Of a stretch of DNA of 64,000 nucleotides, positions 47,770-59,318 are shown piece after piece. The notes beneath the pieces are model-generated. The model was not told the origin of the DNA. It saw only the letters and a program-made list of their open reading frames with translations, and did no database searches. A program made the translations under genes and the position numbers. This stretch comes from Membranipora membranacea (lineage: Eukaryota > Bryozoa > Gymnolaemata > Cheilostomatida > Membraniporidae), in contig OU612069.1 in NCBI GenBank assembly GCA_914767715.1, forward strand, positions 20,643,387-20,707,386. Reading direction: 5' to 3'. Positions within the stretch are counted from its first letter, which is position 1, and every line of letters starts with the position of its first letter.

Positions 47770-47935
47770 AAAGCCTGTGAAAAATATCTGGTTTAAAAAG
47801 TAACAAGCACCGCGTTCATTTGTCTACATGACTGTTTGGCTGTTGCGTAGTGTGTTTTACCAAGATAGAATCGTAGGCAAGTTCCATAGCAGGTTTCTGT
47901 CCATTCCCAGTAGCAGCCTGCTTTTCATACCCATG
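47770..47935 (-). pseudogene. C-type lectin exon 2 remnant (copy 1)
   Basis: The minus strand encodes AGCYWEWTETCYGTCLRFYL and then HYATAKQSCRQM, closely matching exon 2 of the intact gene, before a TAA breaks the frame ahead of the exon end. The cysteines of the N-terminal part are preserved. No exon 1 with a signal peptide was found between here and 48.2 kb, although a promoter-proximal CACCCAATTGCGAAT block resembles that upstream of the intact gene. Confidence 0.75.
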
Positions 47936-48929
47936 ATCAAATAGTGCACGGATTGAAAGCGAGAAAAATTGCATCTTAAGAGAGTTATTATGTCATAATA
48001 GAGATAGGCTTACAACAAAAATATTGTGTCACCCAATTGCGAATCCCCCTGATCAGTGAGACTATGTGTGTGATCATATGGACAGAATTTCAATGCTGTC
48101 CATATTTTCAAGTTTTGTCTTTTGTGTTGACTTGGCCCTTCTCATGGTCATCGCTATTCTCATTTAACCTTTGCATTGTCTTATGTGGTGGAGGGTAGTG
48201 GTATTAGACCGTACCCTCCAGAGACAGGTGATTGGCACCCTTAGTGCTCGAAGACCCCTGTGCAATTTTAATTATTACAGATAGAACACATTCTTGATGT
48301 CAGATGGATGAGCAAGTTCTATCAGTCGGTTTTGTGATTCTGAGAATTTTCTGAGTTTGCGATATGGCCTCGCTATTATGCTAGCAAAGCTCCTTTGTGA
48401 ATTTTATATTATATATCTGAGAATTGACCCTAAATTAAATTCTTATTTCAATCAAAATTTCTTCATGTTTGAGTTTTAACGGAAATTTTTTTACTCATTA
48501 TCAGATTGTGTTATCGTTGAACTCTTTACAGAATTTAAAATAATGCTTTTAACCGAATGTCCCCAAGGACCTTGTTATGCTATTGAGTGGCCGACCTTGA
48601 ATTTTTGGGGAGGTAAGGAGGGACTGGCTCCCCTAATAAGCTTTTTTTCATGACAAGAAACCCAACGATTGCCCAAAGCCATCTCAGACATAGATGAATA
48701 TTTCTTTTTAATGCCCATTACATACCTCTACTATCCTCTCTTGGGTCTATTGTTGCTTACCTCACAAGAGAGCAAGTCTCTAGTACTCATTATTGATTCT
48801 TTTGATCACAGCATTGAGTTATATTGCAGTCGATGAAATTATATCTAGGGAATATTGGAGACAAGCAATGTTTTCTCGGTAAGTTTCCAAAAACCAACTT
48901 TAAGGAAAACTTTTGCTGTTTGTTATAAT

Positions 48930-49650
48930 TGGCAATGGATCTAACCCTAGATGTTTAAAATTCAATTTAACAAAGAATGTTAGCAGTATATAAAGTGCTC
49001 TGTTTGTTTAAAGTTCAACTTAATAAAGAATGTATAAAATTCACAAAAGCTTCTAGAATATTGGCAGGGGTCATCAAAGCATCAGATTGTGGCCTATGTG
49101 CCTGCTGCAAAATTGATGACAGCGCAAGAGGGTGCCTGAGTTTACTAAACTTGTGACATGGAATCTTCAGCTATTTGCTAATTTTGGCAATGGATCTAAG
49201 CCTAGACGTTTAAAATTCAGGTTTACAAATGATTTAAGCAGTTTATAAAGAGCCTGATTGAATTAGGACAATTCAAGAAGTAGGACATTATTACATAGAC
49301 ACCACATAATATATGCTTGAACCGAATATTGGCTGAGAGCCGTCAATGCATCAGATTGTTCCGTATGGGTCTGGTGCAAAGTCGATGATGATGCATATGA
49401 GATTATTGAAACTGTGACAAAGAATCTTTGACTGTTCGTTATTATTGGCAATGGATCTAACCCTTGGTGTTTGAAATTCAATTTTACATAGAGTGTTGAC
49501 TGTTTAAAAACCACCTCATTGACTTAGGATAATTTAAGATGAATAATGCATTACAACATATAAACCACATAATCTATACCAGAACCAAATATTGGCTGAG
49601 AGCCATCGAATCATCAGATTGCAGGTTATAGGCCTGCTGTTAATGTTTAG
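48930..49650. repeat. Tandem repeat with about 257-bp units
   Basis: The phrase GGCAATGGATCTAA starts units at about 48930, 49187 and 49447. Each unit also carries GTTTAAAATTCA-type, GCATCAGATTG and CTGCTGCAAA-type phrases. One and part of a second unit are repeated in copy 2 at 52600-52880. Each unit ends with TGTGACA-GGAATCTT. No coding. Confidence 0.75.
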
Positions 49651-51469
49651 ACTCCTGTGAGATGAATCCATCGAGCCAAACTAAATATATTAATTCGAAT
49701 GTCATAAGACCACACGTACATCATCCTTTTTTTTGCATGCATGATCAAACCCCAGAGGCAGTAGGCACAATTATTCACCCGGTCAAGTTCCATTTCTCTT
49801 TTTCTTACAGACAATCTATGCCTCACTGAACAGTTGAAGCTGATGCCAAGCATTTTATAAGGAAAAAAAATGATGGGTCATCCAGTGTAATGTTTGGACA
49901 TTGAATTATGCTCATATACATAGATGAGTCAGAACATTGCCCCTGAGGAATCATACTGATGCCATCACATGGTGACTCTGTCTCTTATCAGGATCGAAAA
50001 ATGATGTCAAATACTTAGATAGATGGATATATTCTGGAATTGGACCAGCTGGTTGGCATTATGAATTGATATGCATTTTTGTGAGAAGAAGCTGATTATT
50101 GCGGCAATTTTCAAATCCATTTGAAATTTTGAGCTAAACACCAGTCTACTGAAAACTGAGAAATAAATTCGAGCTCCCCAGACTTTAGCCCCCCCCCCCC
50201 CCACTCGACCCCCCCCCCGGCGGTCTTTTAGATGAAGTGTTTTGGATGCGCCACAGAGTACAGAGTACTTTTATTCTGGAATTGCGTATCAACAATGCAA
50301 TGTTTATTTATTTGTGCTTGCAGTTGATATTTAAACACTTTCAACCTCTTAACATGTTTATTGCTTCAAGCATATTTTAAATTTCGTTTGGAGCTCAACA
50401 ATAACAAAACTGTTTTGATATAAACAAAGTTCTGTTAAAGCTCAGAAATGTTATTTAAACAGAGAATTTCATCAAAAATTTTATCTATAATATGAAGATT
50501 GACAGCTGTTTGTCGAAACAAAGTTCTGTCAAAGCCCAAACATGTGCAAATGTCGTTTAAACAAATGATTTCATCTAGGGTGAATTAAATGCAATTTTTT
50601 TCCAAGATTAGGGCTGAGCATTGCAATAGACATTTTTTTGCCTTTTGCCATCACATTTTGAAACGAAATCAAATTGAGACTTTTTCCCAATTTGTCGGAT
50701 ATTAGATTTCACAGTATATAAGCATTGATTAACAAATTTTTATTAGCAGAAAAAGACATTGAATTGGGGCAGCCCTAAAATCAGGTGAAATCAAAAGTTA
50801 GTTTCAAGAGGATGTTTTTGATAATTCAAAAAAGTCTTCTTCAAGAAGAAGAAGCTGGAAAGATTTTTTCAAAAGTAGGTGCACCAAGCGGAAGCAATAC
50901 TGGAAATAATTATAAGAAAAAAATTATATATGTTAATCATTGTAAAACTAGCGCATTTCACTCACTGTGGAAATGTTGTTATTTCATGTATTCATGAACA
51001 AGTTCACAGGGTTAATGATAAACGGAGTTTAGAGGATTAAAGACAACAGACAAATTCCATGCGAGGTATACCTCTGAGTCAAACATGACAAAAAATATAG
51101 GTATATGATGTAGTGAGCAGTTGGACAGTGATAAGTGCTGCAGTGCCCAATGAAATGGAAAGTTGGGCATACAGCGGAATCATGCCACAAAAATACAGAA
51201 TTGTATTATTAGACGGATGCCAGCAATTGGACTCTGTGAAAACGTCAGGTGCACAAAGTCTCTTAAAATCAGCCTGTGTCTAAGTACTTTTATCTCTCTG
51301 TACAGAAAGTTCATCACTCAAATAAAGTTACCTTAGTTGTGCTGCAAATAATTTTTAGAACTATCTCCTTGGGTCACAAATCCTTTGTTTACCTCAGTGG
51401 CGTATATTAGCAATCACGGACCACGGATATCGCTAAATCAAAATCTGTGATTACTATATACAAGCCAGG

Positions 51470-51600
51470 CTGAATAGCTCAGTGTGTAGAGCGTCTGCCT
51501 GGTATTCACTGTTTATAAAGAATGTTGTGGGTTCGAATCCCAAAAATGTCAGATTTTTTTTACAAATGGGGGCTTTATAACTGGAGCATTTTTTCTTTTC
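51470..51600 (+). repeat. tRNA-derived SINE (family 4)
   Basis: The head has an A-box ATAGCTCAGTGTGTAGAGCG and a B-box GGGTTCGAATCCC and is followed by a T-rich tract. It belongs to a block at about 51390-51780 that is absent from the other duplication copy, so it inserted after the duplication. Confidence 0.6.
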
Positions 51601-51983
51601 CAAGGGGGGTGTCTTATAAGTGAGGAATTACGGTACATACAGAGTTTGACTTTTGACCTTGAGCTGGACAAGGCAATCAAAAGCCCGGTGTATTGACACA
51701 CACCCACACCCTCCCCGCCACGCCTATGGCATGTGGATCGGGCTGCACCCGATCATTATGCTCATCTCTAAAAAGTCAGCGAGTGAAATTTTTTAGAATA
51801 TACTCCCCTGGTTTACCTAGCACATTTTGATATGATTTAATTCCGTTTTCAACTCTCAGGCATGAAACAAGCCAGCCCTACTCAACATGTCAAAACATAA
51901 ATATAGACTAAGCTTCAATATCAGTCCTATCAGGCAAGCAGCAGTAGATAGTAAGAAATGACTGACATAAGTTTTTTCGATCT

Positions 51984-52195
51984 TTAGTTGTAAGATCTAA
52001 TTATTATAAGATTGGTTGAAACTTCATACAACTCAAGCTCGAATTCAAGCTTGTCTTTCACAGACATAGCACATGTCTCCAGAACAAACTGATCAAACCA
52101 TCTCCCTGCAGCATTCATAAGGGTCGCAAGACAATGTTCATGACCTGAATGAATCTCTGGTGCCAACCTACCCAAATGTTTTCATCATATCTTCC
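51984..52195 (-). pseudogene. C-type lectin exon 3 remnant (copy 2)
   Basis: It is nearly identical to the copy-1 remnant: GRYDENIWVGWHQ at the exon start, then ATLMNAAGRWFDQ and LETCAMSVKDK. It shares with copy 1 the loss of the WRWD-to-EPN segment, so that deletion predates the duplication. Exon 2 is absent because copy 2 lacks the whole region that holds it in copy 1. Confidence 0.75.
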
Positions 52196-52440
52196 TGTCA
52201 AATAACGTTACAAAAAATTGTTATTATCAAGCTAACCAAAAAATAATAATTTGCCGCCTACTTTCGGAATGTGGTAAGGGACTAAGTGTGTCTACACCCA
52301 GGACGAATATTTACAATTAGATGGCCTGTCCCTATGCAATAATTGCAATAAACAACTCTGCAGATTTTCGATATAAATATTTAAAATGATGATCTCTTTC
52401 AGGTTAAAAATCGGGTAAAATTGCAAGGCTCAGTCACTTA

Positions 52441-52569
52441 CAACATTCCAAAGAATGGGTGGCGAAAAAGGGAGTGCCTTAAGGCCGATGCCACAATTTA
52501 TGTTTCAATTTGCTCCCAGTTCGTAGGCACACCCAGGTGTCCAACATCTGCAATTAATCAGTTGACTGC
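52441..52569 (-). repeat. tRNA-derived SINE (family 1), truncated by a deletion
   Basis: The body of the SINE at 46590-46775 recurs here, but the sequence stops at GACTGCC and jumps to the tandem-repeat region corresponding to 48895. The breakpoint of the copy-2 deletion therefore lies inside this SINE. Confidence 0.65.
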
Positions 52570-53449
52570 CTACAAGGAAAACTTTTGCTGTTTGTTATAA
52601 TTGGCAATGGATCTCACCCTGGATGTTTAAAATTCAATTTGACAAAGAATGTTAGCGGTTTATAAAGTGCTCTGTTTGTTTAAACTTCAACTTGATAAAG
52701 AATGTATAAATTCACAAAAGCTTCTAGAATATTGACAGGTGGCCATCAAAGCATCAGATTGTGGCCTATGTTCCTGCTGCAAAATTGATGACAGCGCAAA
52801 AGGGTGACTGAGATTACTAAACCTGTGACAAGGAATCTTTAGCTGTTTGTTAATTTTGGCAATGGATCTAAGCTTAGACGTTTAAGGCATGGCTTATGAA
52901 TTGATAAATGCATTTTTGTGAGTGAGAATATCAACAAGCTGATTATTGCAGCAATTTTCAAATCCATTTGAAATTCTGAGCTAAACACCAGTTTACTGAA
53001 AACTGAGAAATAAATATGCCTGGGGGTTGGTCATATAGTAGTCTGAGCCCCTCAGACTTCTGCCCCCTACCCGACGCCCCCCCCCCGGCGGTCTTTGAGA
53101 TGAAGTGTTTTGGATGTGCCACAGAGTACTCCGCTTCTCGAAACTTAAAAAACATGTCTGTCACCAAAGAATGGCAGGAAACATACTCGAATATAGTCAT
53201 TCTTCAAATAGGGAGAGGGCAAGGGACATTGGGTATCCTGATGGTGTATCATCACTCATTGCCAACAAATATTATTGAGGACTGTACAGCCATCGATATG
53301 TGATCAATAACTATACTTAGTTGCAAATATTGCACTACTTGGATTAAAGGTAGGCAACAGATTTCGATAGTCAAAGCATCATAATACCAATACCAGTTTT
53401 AAGTAAGTAACAATGATCTCTGCTGCGTACTGATCAATAGCAACATAGC

Positions 53450-55300
53450 ACAAAAGCCACCCAAGTACATTCGCACTACCAAGCGTATTAGAAACAAAGA
53501 ACGGAAAACCCAAGTTCTATGTGCTATTGCTAAACAAAAGTGGGATGATGTGTTTTCAGCTCCAACAGTTCATTCAAAGGTTGAGCTCTTTTATCAGACT
53601 GTCAATAACATTCTTGATCAGCATTGTCCATACAAAGCTGTAAAAGTTAGACGAGATCGACCTCCATGGATGAGCCCCAGTCTGGTGAAGCTCATACATG
53701 ATAGGGACAAGGCACATCGCAATGGTAGTAAATCGTCGAAGATCTTGAGAGCTACTGTTCAGCGCAGGGTGAGAGGGGCTAAACGATCTTATGAGCGTAA
53801 CAAACTGAATTCTCAACAAAATACCAGAGAATGGTGGAACACTCTTAAATCAGTTAAGCACCCTAACAAACATAGCACCTCGTCATCTACACCTGTAATT
53901 AATGGCCAGCCTATGACATCACAAGCCTTCTGTGATAACATCAACTCATATTATGCTAATGTCGGAGGGGAACCAGACCCCTTCACCGAGTCCGTGTCGA
54001 CCTCAAGTCGACCTCTCAGCCAAATCAGTCTCAGCGAAGTTAAAAGTCTTCTGAAGCGCCTCGACATCTCAAAAGCTACCTGCAACCACTCCTTTACCAT
54101 CTGGGAAAGCTAGCGGAGGACGTTGTCATCAACAAATTAAAATATAAGCTGACAGAGATAGTTGGCGTCAACCAATTTGCGTACCAATCTAAAATTTGCA
54201 CTGTTGATGCTGTAATGCAGCTAGTAGATGATATCACAAACGAGCTTGACAAACCAAATATCAAATGTATGCAACTGGCATCAGTAGACTTTTCTAAAGC
54301 GTTGGTTGGTAAGATGAAGAGTTATGGCTTCAACCTAAATCTCATTCAGCTTGTCCAAAGCTTCCTTGATAACAGGCAGCAGTGTGTAAAGTACAATGGC
54401 ATGTATTCCAGCAACATCGACTGCAAAGTAGGCACACCACAGGGTGCCAAGTTGGGGCCTATACTGTGGCTTATATACTGCAATGACTTGGCTGCCAATG
54501 GCCACTCGCATATTCAGTTTGCAGATGACACATCATTTTTCTGTGCTATGAACAATCAGGCTAGCCAAAATGACATTGTCCCTGCTCTACGAGCCACCCA
54601 GATGTGGTCCGCTGATAACAGCATGTTGTTAAACACTACCAAAACTGCTGTTATGAATATGTCACTATGCCAGAGGTCCAAGTTTACAGAAAATATACAT
54701 TTAGATGGCTCTGTTATAAAACCGATGTCCTCCATTAAATTTTTAGGCGTGACAATAGACAATAAGTTAAGTCTTTACGAGCATATATCAAACATTGTGT
54801 CTAGTTGTAACTCCAGGCTTTTTCTAATGCATAAATTGAAAACCTTGGGTCTAAGTGCAGAGGGGTTGAAGCTTTTTTACACTAGTAATGTGTGTTCATC
54901 AACTTGTTATGCTGCCCCTGCGTGGTATACTGACTTTAATAAGCAACACCTTGAAAGCACACAAAGATATGCAACTAGAATAATTTTACCTGAGTTTAAC
55001 TATGAAGAAAGGCTTGAATCACTAGATATCCCACTACTCAATGACTTTTTGTTTCATCTAGCCTCAGCCCATTTTAGTAAGATTTTACACAATGCAACCC
55101 ATCCACATCACTATCGAATTATTTTAAGCACTAGCCAACGAACATCCTCTCGCGCATCATATCCATATTTGCCTAAGAGATGTCGCACAACGAAGCAGCA
55201 AAACAGCTTTTTTCAATTTTTTATGTCATTTTATAACAACAGATTTGTGTATGTAGAGTGATATTTTTAGTCTCATCAAAACTCTTATTTTTTGCAAACA
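53450..55300 (+). mobile_element. CR1/Jockey-like LINE, 5'-truncated
   Basis: The coding begins abruptly in the linker between endonuclease and reverse transcriptase (about 53454) and runs to a stop at 55259-55261. The missing 5' part is the usual result of incomplete reverse transcription. The RT is related in sequence to the minus-strand LINE at 12-15 kb; for example each has SL-YHLGK and a long L-V-Q-S-F-L block. It separates the lectin duplication from the plus-strand lectin pseudogene. Confidence 0.85.
53550..55261 (+). pseudogene. LINE reverse transcriptase with an internal deletion
   Basis: The first block (53550-54113) is the basic linker up to the start of RT (LDISKATCNH). The second (54215-55261) starts after the early fingers and holds the motifs VDFSKAL, GTPQGAKLGP, catalytic FADD at 54518-54529, KFLGVTIDNKL and the AAPAWYTDF motif near the end. 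About 60 codons between KATCNH and YHLGK have been deleted with a frame change at about 54080-54090. The second block is open for 348 codons, so the insertion is fairly young. Confidence 0.85.
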
Positions 55301-55756
55301 TTCAATTTTTATCATCGCCATGATAACAGAATGTAGAATAAACGATAACGAATGGTGGAGAAAGGAAATTAAATCAATTGTGTTGTACTGATGTAAATCA
55401 AACATTCGCAATAGAAAAACCTTGAATCGCTGTGGACATGTGAAATTTTCGTTGTTGAAAGAAGCTGCATCCTTCATCGAATGCTTGCATGAAGGGTTGT
55501 AATTATGTCCTGACACATTTTTAATCATATTACAAAGTTTATGAACAAGGAATCTTTCTTGTACCTCTTTGATTCATCCAAGTTATTAGCCATTATGCAT
55601 GTGTATATATCAAACTTCAAGCTGCGTCTTTCTTTGGTTGGTTTGTACACAATTTCTGTTTTTTCTCCATACTATTAAATTTGAATGTCTACCTTCCCAT
55701 TGATAGTCTTCTAGGATTCAAATTGGGTAATTTGAATTTTATTTTCATTCGCTCAG

Positions 55757-56308
55757 GTGTGTGCAGAGCTAGCTGCCATCTTGGCTGAACTGAAACCTGT
55801 GAAGGAACATGTATCCGCTACTTTCATGGACCTGCTGACTACACACCTGCCAAAACTTTGTGCACACAGATTGGTTTTGAGTTGGTGACTCTTGAAAGCA
55901 TGACAAAGATCATATTTCACAAAGGGTACCTACAACACATTGGTGAGTGTTTTAACAAATATTGCAGATTTGCCAATCAGTTAAGTTCACAAATTACACT
56001 TGTCAATGCAAAGTTAGAAGATTGTATTATTTTATCCATCATTCCCTTCATTACATTAATCTCATAAATTGTTGACAGAAAAACTTTAAGATCGTATATG
56101 GTTAGGAGCTCACAAGTTCTTCGGATATTGGAGATGGGATGGGTTATATAAGGGGAGAATGGCTACTGCTGACAGGCGCCCTGGTCAGCCAGACAACCAT
56201 GATTATCATGAAGATTGTGTTGAGACACATTCTGCCGGTGAATGGAAGGATATGCTTTGTTCCATATGGATGCCATATGTTTGTGAAATGCAACCAAGTA
56301 CCATGTGA
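55757..56308 (+). pseudogene. C-type lectin pseudogene, plus strand, QPD type
   Basis: Exon 2 (55757-55942) has the same 186-base length as in the intact gene, a CGCTCAG acceptor and a GTGAGT donor. It encodes GVCRASC, TETCEGTCIRYFHGPADY and GYLQHIG. A TGA replaces the conserved W of the WTET motif. Exon 3 (56079-56308) encodes WLGAHKFFGYWRWDGLY, then GQPDNHDYHEDC and EWKDMLC, ending with a VCE motif and TGA. A TAA lies five codons into exon 3. QPD replaces EPN, the motif linked to galactose-type binding, and WKD replaces WND. No signal-peptide exon was found upstream, where the LINE sits. Confidence 0.8.
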
Positions 56309-57800
56309 TTAATCTTTTCAGTAAAATCAGAATAAAATGAACTCAGCTAAACAAATAAATGAGCTTTAGATGTTTTAAAGACTTAGTGAGAGGCTGCTAC
56401 TTCGTATCACATCTTATTCTCCATATTTTATTCTATCATGTGAGCGATTTCCAGCATTAGAATCCATATATTGAGGAAGTTATGGCCCCTCAAAATTACA
56501 AGGTGATGGCAGTCTATCGGCAGTAAGGAACAGCAGGCAATCCTTGAGATTTTTGAGACCGGTGGTCTCGTACGGTCCATCCATTTGTCTATCTCTACTG
56601 CATGCGAATGGGTTAATACTACCAACTTACTGATCCTAAAACATCTTGAGCATTAACCCCCCCACACTATGGTTTGAGATTCGAAACTCTCCTGCTGTAA
56701 TCAGGGCCTTTTTCACGTACTTCACTGTGATCTAGTTGCAAGTCGTGGAATTCCGGCTGCAATAAACTGTTCCTAAAAACTGCATCTTTAATTCTGCCAT
56801 TTTCTTTGGACATTCAGCTGTCACTGACTACTGCCCTACAAGTTACTGTACAGATGAGCTGTAAATCACTATAGAGGAGCATCAACGCCCGACGCTGATA
56901 TAACTAAAGACAAAGACAACGGTCAAGCTTATTATGATATAGTAATAAATATGATGATGATCAAAATGTTCAGGGATGTAGAGGGTCTCGAACCCAGGTC
57001 CAAATGGTAGCCTTGGCGGTGGGCTCGGGGTTAAACTTCTCGGTGAGAGCTAGGAAAAGGGGGAGGAGGAAAGAGAAAAAAGGGGAGGGGCAAAGGAAAG
57101 AAAGAGAATAAGTTATCTTCTCACTTTACATGTAATGACAACTCCTGGGATGTTTATAAATTTTTATAGATATACAATATTACGTTAACACATGCATTGA
57201 GAGAGGTATACAATGGGCAATAGAAACGCCTTTTCAATTTGCAGATGATGATTAATTGTCTTATGAGTCATCTTAGCAATTGTCTCCTGATAGCTTGCAA
57301 AGAAATTCTCAGCGGTGAATTATTTGACCAGGTCGTTAATGATTTGATAGTCGCCAATAAAGGTTAGCTACGGCCTGCAACACTGCTTGATCATCATATA
57401 AAATGAACTGAAGTAATCCTTTGTGTTAGATAGAAATGTCTATTTAGTTATCTATGCTGCAACGGTATGCAGTTTCATTTTGAGAAATATTCATTAACAT
57501 CATGGGTACAAAGCTTATAAGATAGATAATAATGTATTTAACAAGATAAAATTTAGACATATGATTTCTCAACATTATAATTCTTATAGCACCTCAAAGT
57601 TGCCCTCAACGTCCTCAACAAATAAACCAATCCTATTATTCAGCCTGAAAAGTTGCTACTAGAACATGAGAGTCAAGAAAAAAAGAATACAACATGAATA
57701 TATCAAGCACAGTGCTATATTTGTGTACAAATCAGAAGACATTCATATGAAAATCCTTAGTAGGTACTTATATAATATGTATGATGACATCTATCGGCCT
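56309..57800. other. Stretch with no recognised gene; purine-rich tract
   Basis: The B-box-like GGACCTGGGTTCGAGACC on the minus strand near 56990 has no convincing A-box. A purine-rich tract (GGGGGAGGAGGAAAGAGAAA and onward) covers about 57055-57115. Nothing else was identified. Confidence 0.4.
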
Positions 57801-57884
57801 CACAATACCTCATCGGACGCTGGATACAGAACTCGAGACTAATATGAAGTTTGATGAGACTGCAGCTCAGCTCGTATAGCCATA

Positions 57885-58126
57885 CTAATATGGACACGAT
57901 TTGGGGAGGTGTTCTTTGTAGCAGGTGATGAGTTGGCAGCATGCAGTCGACGTATAAGATATGACAGTGTGATAGTCTGGATCTGGTCAACAAGACTCCC
58001 ACCACACCTGCAAGATGAGAATATTTATATTAATCAAAGGGGCAATGTGAAAGTAGCTGATGGAACAAAAGATACTTTTTCTAATGTATTACATCGGCAA
58101 AAGTATCTTTTGTCTGATCAGATGTG
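57885..58126 (+). pseudogene. Weak eIF4E-like fragment
   Basis: The frame encodes FGEVFFVAGDELAACSRRIR followed by YDSVIVWIW. This recalls the part of eIF4E proteins where a D-E pair, an R and an I/V-x-V-W motif shape the cap-binding pocket. The frame upstream and downstream shows nothing more. An inverted repeat (58065-58080 with 58099-58113) overlaps its end. It could equally be chance. Confidence 0.2.
58065..58113. repeat. Short hairpin
   Basis: ACAAAAGATACTTTT pairs with AAAAGTATCTTTTGT, a 15-bp stem with a loop of about 19 bases. Possibly the end of a small element; no function can be assigned. Confidence 0.6.
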
Positions 58127-59318
58127 ATCTTGTCCGGATTTTCCATGAGCTTTGCCATTTTACGTTATGATAGCACATATTAATTGAATCAGCTGATACT
58201 ATGTGGCTGTCTTCTAGAATGAAAACTATTCAAAGCGTCTAAACATCTAGCATTAACTAGTGCCCTGGAGGAATAAATATTTGCTTGAATTTAATTTAGC
58301 TAGATGAGTTAATGTTAGCTAGCACTTCATTCTAGCTAATTAAAGTAAGAGTATATTTAATATTAAGTGTAACTGTTTGCAAGAATTAGATTTAGCTTAT
58401 TCAAGTAGCCGTAGGGTATGATGGAGTTCCTCAAATCAAACACTGCAATAGACATTGGGCCTACTTTGCTTTAAGAAAGCAACATACCGTTTGCGATGAT
58501 TTGATGTGTATTCATAGGTCATGTAATGGAGAAGTAGTTGAGTTCTTAGTGGTTTACTGCCTCAGTGATCCTATATTGCTCCTTGTAACATCAAGGAATT
58601 TAGATATAAACAGAAAGCACACACCAGTCAACTATTCAGTATATTGTCCTTTCATTTGAACAGCGATAAATAAATCCATAACCTCTCTTCCCAAAATATT
58701 AAGCGACGTTTACGTTTACACATGAGGTTGAAATGGTCAAATATTACTAGGCCTCTTAACTGTCATGAGTGTCACTTATTTAGAAAGTTGGACAATAGAA
58801 GAGAATAATAATTACTGCATGCATTCACCTTGTCGCCAAAAAGCCATAACTTGCATATAATTTCAATTATGTCATTGTCTCACATTCGGCAGGATGACAT
58901 ACCCATAGCCCGTATGTGTTTGTGGGAGTTTAGATGGGGCTTGTAACAACTAGGGCTAGGGTGTCAAAGTCACAAGCCAATCTGTGGCCATGTAAGCTCA
59001 CTAGACACGGCACAAGACATACTATTGCCAATTCGACAGACAAAAAAACTGGTGATGCATATTATACATCTGATTAACGGGGAGCTCAACTTACTAACGC
59101 TTAGCGGAGGATACTATCTTCTCTCCATCAGTCATTTCTGCATTGAACTATGTCTTCCACTGAGTGGCAATTGGTTCTTCTACCAAACTGCTGGCAGCCT
59201 TGTCCCAAAAACTACATCCAGCAATATAGATTGTGTACCTACAAGATCATGAGAAGTATTACGTGAATACTCAACTAATTGCTAAATCAGGGGCTCTTTA
59301 AATGAGAAGGAGTAAGCT

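Larger units (their letters stand above)
45040..53130. repeat. Tandem segmental duplication spanning the lectin relatives
   Basis: Copy 1 is 45040-50275 and copy 2 is 50278-53130. Matching blocks occur in the same order: 45040-45370 with 50278-50590; 45345-45850 with 50975-51340; 45850-46690 with 51340-52567; 48895-49220 with 52575-52885; 50060-50230 with 52890-53110. Copy 2 lacks two stretches of copy 1 (about 46690-48895 and 49220-50060). It has gained two insertions, at 50590-50970 and at about 51390-51780. The poly-C tract at 50190-50218 recurs at 53079-53094. Confidence 0.8.

Noticed and set aside
56975-57040. Minus-strand tRNA or SINE head
   Set aside because: A good B-box is present but no A-box at the right distance, and there is no second copy in the window.
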